Assembly: GCA_934255105.1 (NCBI GenBank)
Contig: CAKQNH010000175.1
Location: forward strand, 1 to 8,169
DNA from: an uncultured Pirellulaceae bacterium
GTDB lineage: Bacteria; Planctomycetota; Planctomycetia; Pirellulales; Pirellulaceae
Length of the DNA stretch: 8,169 bases
Direction of reading: 5' to 3'
Shown: piece after piece, positions 6,318-8,169 of the stretch
Layout: each line of letters begins with the position of its first letter
Numbering within the stretch: position 1 is the stretch's first letter
Notes under the pieces: model-generated
Seen by the model: the letters and a program-made list of their open reading frames with translations, nothing else
Databases searched by the model: none
Told to the model about the DNA's origin: nothing
Position numbers and translations under genes: made by a program

Positions 6318-7229
6318 ATGAAACGCCGGAATTTTGTGCAGTTGGGATGTTTGGCTGGCTTGTCCAGTGGTGGACTATTCACGGCGCCAATGTGTCGGGC
6401 CATGGAGCCCATACAACGGCCAGGCCCGAGCCAATTGCGCGTTAGCTTGGCAGCCTATTCGTTGCGCAAGCTGCTGCAGCCGGCGGGTGACAAACCGGCC
6501 GAGATGGATCTATTTGAATTCGTAGACTACTGTCATGAACACGGATTAGCAGGCGCGGAGCTAACCTCGTATTATTTCCCGGCTGATGTCGACGACGCCT
6601 ACCTGCTGAAGCTGAAGCGGCATTGCCATCTGCGCGGCGTGAGCATTTCGGGTGGCGCCATCCGCAATGATTTCACCCAAGTCGATCCATTGGCGGTAGC
6701 TCAAGACGTGGCGCATACGCGAGCCTGGGTTGACAACTATGCCAAGTTGGGCGCGCCGGCAATTCGCATCTTTGCGGGCAAGCCGATCGCGGGCGAGGAG
6801 ACGAGCAAGACACTGGCGCGTTGTGCGCAAATATGCCAACTCGCCTGCAGCCATGCGGCCGAGCAAGGCGTGATGCTGGCTCTGGAGAATCACGGTGGCG
6901 TCACCGCACGCGCCGAGGGTTTGCTTGAGATCGTACGACAAGTCGAATCGCCCGCCTTTGGAGTAAACTTCGATTCGGGCAATTTCAACTCCAGCGATGA
7001 TCCCTATCAAGAATTGGAGATGATTGCCCCCTACGCGGTCAACGCACAAATCAAGGTCGAGATGCGCATCGGTGGTGTTGCTCTACCGACCGATCTGGCG
7101 CGCGTCGTGCAGATACTTCGGCAAGCCAACTACAGTGGTTGGGTGGCGCTGGAGTATGAAGCCGCCGCAGACCCACTGCAGGCCATCCCCGGTTACTTGA
7201 AGCAGCTCAAGGAGCTGGCCGACGGCTAG
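6318..7229 (+). CDS. Tat-exported sugar phosphate isomerase/epimerase-like TIM-barrel protein
   Basis: This 303-residue protein belongs to the xylose isomerase-like / AP endonuclease 2 superfamily. It starts MKRRNFVQLG, a twin-arginine motif, followed by a hydrophobic stretch and a likely cleavage near CRA (26-28). It is therefore probably folded in the cytoplasm and then exported. The barrel runs from about residue 40 (LRVSLAAYSLRK) to 300. By comparison with D-psicose/tagatose epimerases the metal ligands should be E190 (LALENHGG), D219 (VNFDSGNF), a strand-7 residue and E279 (VALEYE). The usual strand-7 histidine appears to be Q244 in NAQIKVE. Gln can still coordinate a metal, so activity is not excluded. 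The substrate is unknown, probably a sugar or cyclitol. It begins 43 bases after the ferredoxin gene and may be cotranscribed, but its exported location argues against a role in the cytoplasmic radical SAM module. Confidence 0.85.
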   Translation: MKRRNFVQLGCLAGLSSGGLFTAPMCRAMEPIQRPGPSQLRVSLAAYSLRKLLQPAGDKPAEMDLFEFVDYCHEHGLAGAELTSYYFPADVDDAYLLKLKRHCHLRGVSISGGAIRNDFTQVDPLAVAQDVAHTRAWVDNYAKLGAPAIRIFAGKPIAGEETSKTLARCAQICQLACSHAAEQGVMLALENHGGVTARAEGLLEIVRQVESPAFGVNFDSGNFNSSDDPYQELEMIAPYAVNAQIKVEMRIGGVALPTDLARVVQILRQANYSGWVALEYEAAADPLQAIPGYLKQLKELADG

Positions 7230-7250
7230 TCACTCGTGTACGGACGACAG

Positions 7251-7601
7251 ATGGAGGAGAATAACCCGCTAACGATCGCGCAGGCCCAACAGCAAGTCGA
7301 CCAGTGGATTCGCCAGTTCGGCGTGCGCTACTTTTCCGAGCTGACGAATCTGGCGCAGTTGATGGAGGAGGTCGGCGAGCTGTCGCGGGTGGTTTCACGG
7401 ACCTATGGCGAGCAGAGTTTTAAAGCTGGGGAGACACGGGCTGAGCTTGGCGATGAAATGGCGGATGTGCTTTTCGTGTTGATCTGTCTAGCGAATCAAA
7501 CTGGGGTCGACCTGGATCAAGCCCTGCGGGTCAATTTACAAAAGAAGACTCAACGCGACGCCACGCGGCATCGCACCAATTCTAAACTCAATATGGAATG
7601 A
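7251..7601 (+). CDS. MazG-like nucleotide pyrophosphohydrolase
   Basis: This 116-residue, all-helical protein has the MazG signature: E39, E40 and E43 (EEVGE), then E69 and D72 (EMAD) 26 residues after E43. These acidic residues bind the magnesium ions used to hydrolyse nucleoside triphosphates to monophosphate and pyrophosphate. The single-domain length matches small MazG-like/dCTPase-type proteins rather than the two-domain MazG of E. coli. The natural nucleotide cannot be read from the sequence; house-cleaning of damaged or excess nucleotides is the usual role. ATG 7251 has a weak GGA 6 bases upstream and is preferred to the in-frame GTG 7236, which has none. The gap from the preceding gene is 21 bases, and only 7 bases separate it from the QueD gene, so cotranscription with QueD is likely. 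Confidence 0.87.
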   Translation: MEENNPLTIAQAQQQVDQWIRQFGVRYFSELTNLAQLMEEVGELSRVVSRTYGEQSFKAGETRAELGDEMADVLFVLICLANQTGVDLDQALRVNLQKKTQRDATRHRTNSKLNME

Positions 7602-7608
7602 TCAAGCT

Positions 7609-8034
7609 ATGGGTTTGACTATCATGCGTCGGATCAAATTTTGTGCTGGACATCGGCTGTTTAGCCACGGAGGCAAGTGTGAGCATTTTCACGGGCATAA
7701 CTACGTGGCGGACATCTTCGTGACCGGAGACGAGGTCGACTCGGTCGGGCGCGTGTTGGATTTCTCCGATCTCAAGGCGCGCACCAAGGGCTGGATCGAT
7801 GAGCATTGGGACCACAGCTTTCTGGTCTTCGAGCAAGACCAGAATGCGATCAATGCACTGCAAGCCGTCCAGCCCTGCCGCTTGTTCAAAATGCCCTACA
7901 ATCCAACCGCTGAGAATATGGCTCGTTATTTGCTAGAGGAGATGTGCCCACAAGTGCTCGAGGGCTCTGGTGCACGCGCCACCCGCGTGCGCATTTGGGA
8001 GACGGATGAAGCCTACGCTGAAGCCAGTATTTAA
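7609..8034 (+). CDS. queD: 6-carboxy-5,6,7,8-tetrahydropterin synthase (QueD / PTPS family)
   Basis: The predicted reaction converts 7,8-dihydroneopterin triphosphate to 6-carboxytetrahydropterin, an early step of 7-deazaguanine (preQ0/queuosine) synthesis in the cytoplasm. The 141-residue length fits the family. Zinc ligands are H15 (CAGHRL), H28 and H30 (HFHGHNY). The catalytic residues are C24 (KCEHFHGH), D68 and H69 (WDHS) and E131 (WETDEAYA). The pterin-region motif NPTAEN is at 98-103. All key residues are present. The start is either ATG 7609 or ATG 7624 (MRRIKFCAGHRL), with weak ribosome binding sites for both, so the first five residues are uncertain. No queC, queE or queF is in the window, so the pathway is not shown locally. 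PTPS paralogues with other pterin roles exist, but the KC-x3-HGH pattern favours QueD. The TAA stop lies in the first copy of a 15-base tandem duplication. Confidence 0.88.
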   Translation: MGLTIMRRIKFCAGHRLFSHGGKCEHFHGHNYVADIFVTGDEVDSVGRVLDFSDLKARTKGWIDEHWDHSFLVFEQDQNAINALQAVQPCRLFKMPYNPTAENMARYLLEEMCPQVLEGSGARATRVRIWETDEAYAEASI

Positions 8035-8057
8035 TTACCTATTATTTAATTACCTAT
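8028..8057 (+). repeat. 15-bp perfect tandem duplication spanning the queD stop codon
   Basis: TATTTAATTACCTAT occurs at 8028-8042 and again at 8043-8057. The TAA at 8032-8034 is inside the first copy. The unit is far richer in A and T than its surroundings. Confidence 0.95.
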
Positions 8058-8068
8058 TGGCTCCGCAT

Positions 8069-8169
8069 GGGATAAGCTTCCAGCTTGTAAACCGTGGGAT
8101 AAGCTTCCAGCTTGTCGACTAACGTGGGATAAGCTTCCAGCTTGTCGACTAACGTGGGATAAGCTTCCA
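8069..8169 (+). repeat. Tandem array of a 27/30-bp hairpin-forming repeat, running off the right edge
   Basis: The core GGGATAAGCTTCCAGCTTGT occurs at 8069-8088, 8096-8115 and 8126-8145, and its first 14 bases at 8156-8169. Copies 2-4 are preceded by GT. The linker CGACTAAC gives a 30-base period for copies 2-4; copy 1 has linker AAACC and a 27-base step. Each core can fold as ATAAGCT, loop TCC, AGCTTGT (seven pairs including one G-T). I remember similar GTGGGATA-type intergenic repeats from Rhodopirellula-like planctomycetes but could not verify this. The total copy number is unknown because the window ends inside copy 4. This is not CRISPR-like, since the linkers between copies 2-4 are identical and only 8 bases long. 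Confidence 0.95.

Noticed and set aside
8069..8169. CRISPR array
   Set aside because: The would-be spacers are only about 8 bases and are identical between copies 2-4; no cas gene is near.

Overview
The window reads as a densely packed, all plus-strand stretch of a bacterial chromosome, probably from a planctomycete of the Pirellulales/Rhodopirellula type. This is an inference. It rests on an exported PQQ-type beta-propeller beginning with a DDWP motif, a Tat-exported sugar phosphate isomerase/epimerase-like protein, and a tandem intergenic repeat (GGGATAAGCTTCCAGCTTGT core) of a kind I remember from that group but could not check. No rRNA, tRNA, insertion sequence, phage gene or CRISPR array is visible, and no gene-free stretch exceeds about 140 bases.

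Layout. Positions 1-30 look like the last codons of an upstream gene whose stop overlaps the GTG start of a Dcp-like M3 metallopeptidase (27-2072). After a 74-base gap holding a 20-base tandem duplication comes an exported eight-bladed PQQ-like propeller protein (2147-3310). Next is a tight three-gene block: a HemW/HemN-like radical SAM protein (3365-4669), a GcvH-like lipoyl-domain protein (4666-5184, ATGA overlap) and a two-[4Fe-4S] ferredoxin-domain protein with an unrecognised N-terminal region (5177-6274, 8-base overlap). A Tat-exported TIM-barrel protein (6318-7229), a small MazG-like pyrophosphohydrolase (7251-7601) and a QueD-type 6-carboxytetrahydropterin synthase (7609-8034) follow at short spacings. 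The window ends in an array of 27/30-base repeats (8069-8169) that runs off the right edge.

How the genes may work together. The clearest functional unit is radical SAM - lipoyl carrier - ferredoxin. The overlaps argue for coupled translation. The chemistry is compatible with a ferredoxin feeding electrons to a radical SAM enzyme that acts on, or together with, a lipoylated carrier outside the glycine cleavage system. I know of no described pathway with this trio, and it is the main candidate for an undescribed system here. The flanking peptidase, propeller, isomerase-like protein, MazG-like protein and QueD have recognisable individual roles but no evident shared pathway.

A second theme is small-scale repeat structure at gene ends. 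Three of the seven complete genes have a short tandem duplication spanning the stop codon (periods 20, 8 and 15 bases).
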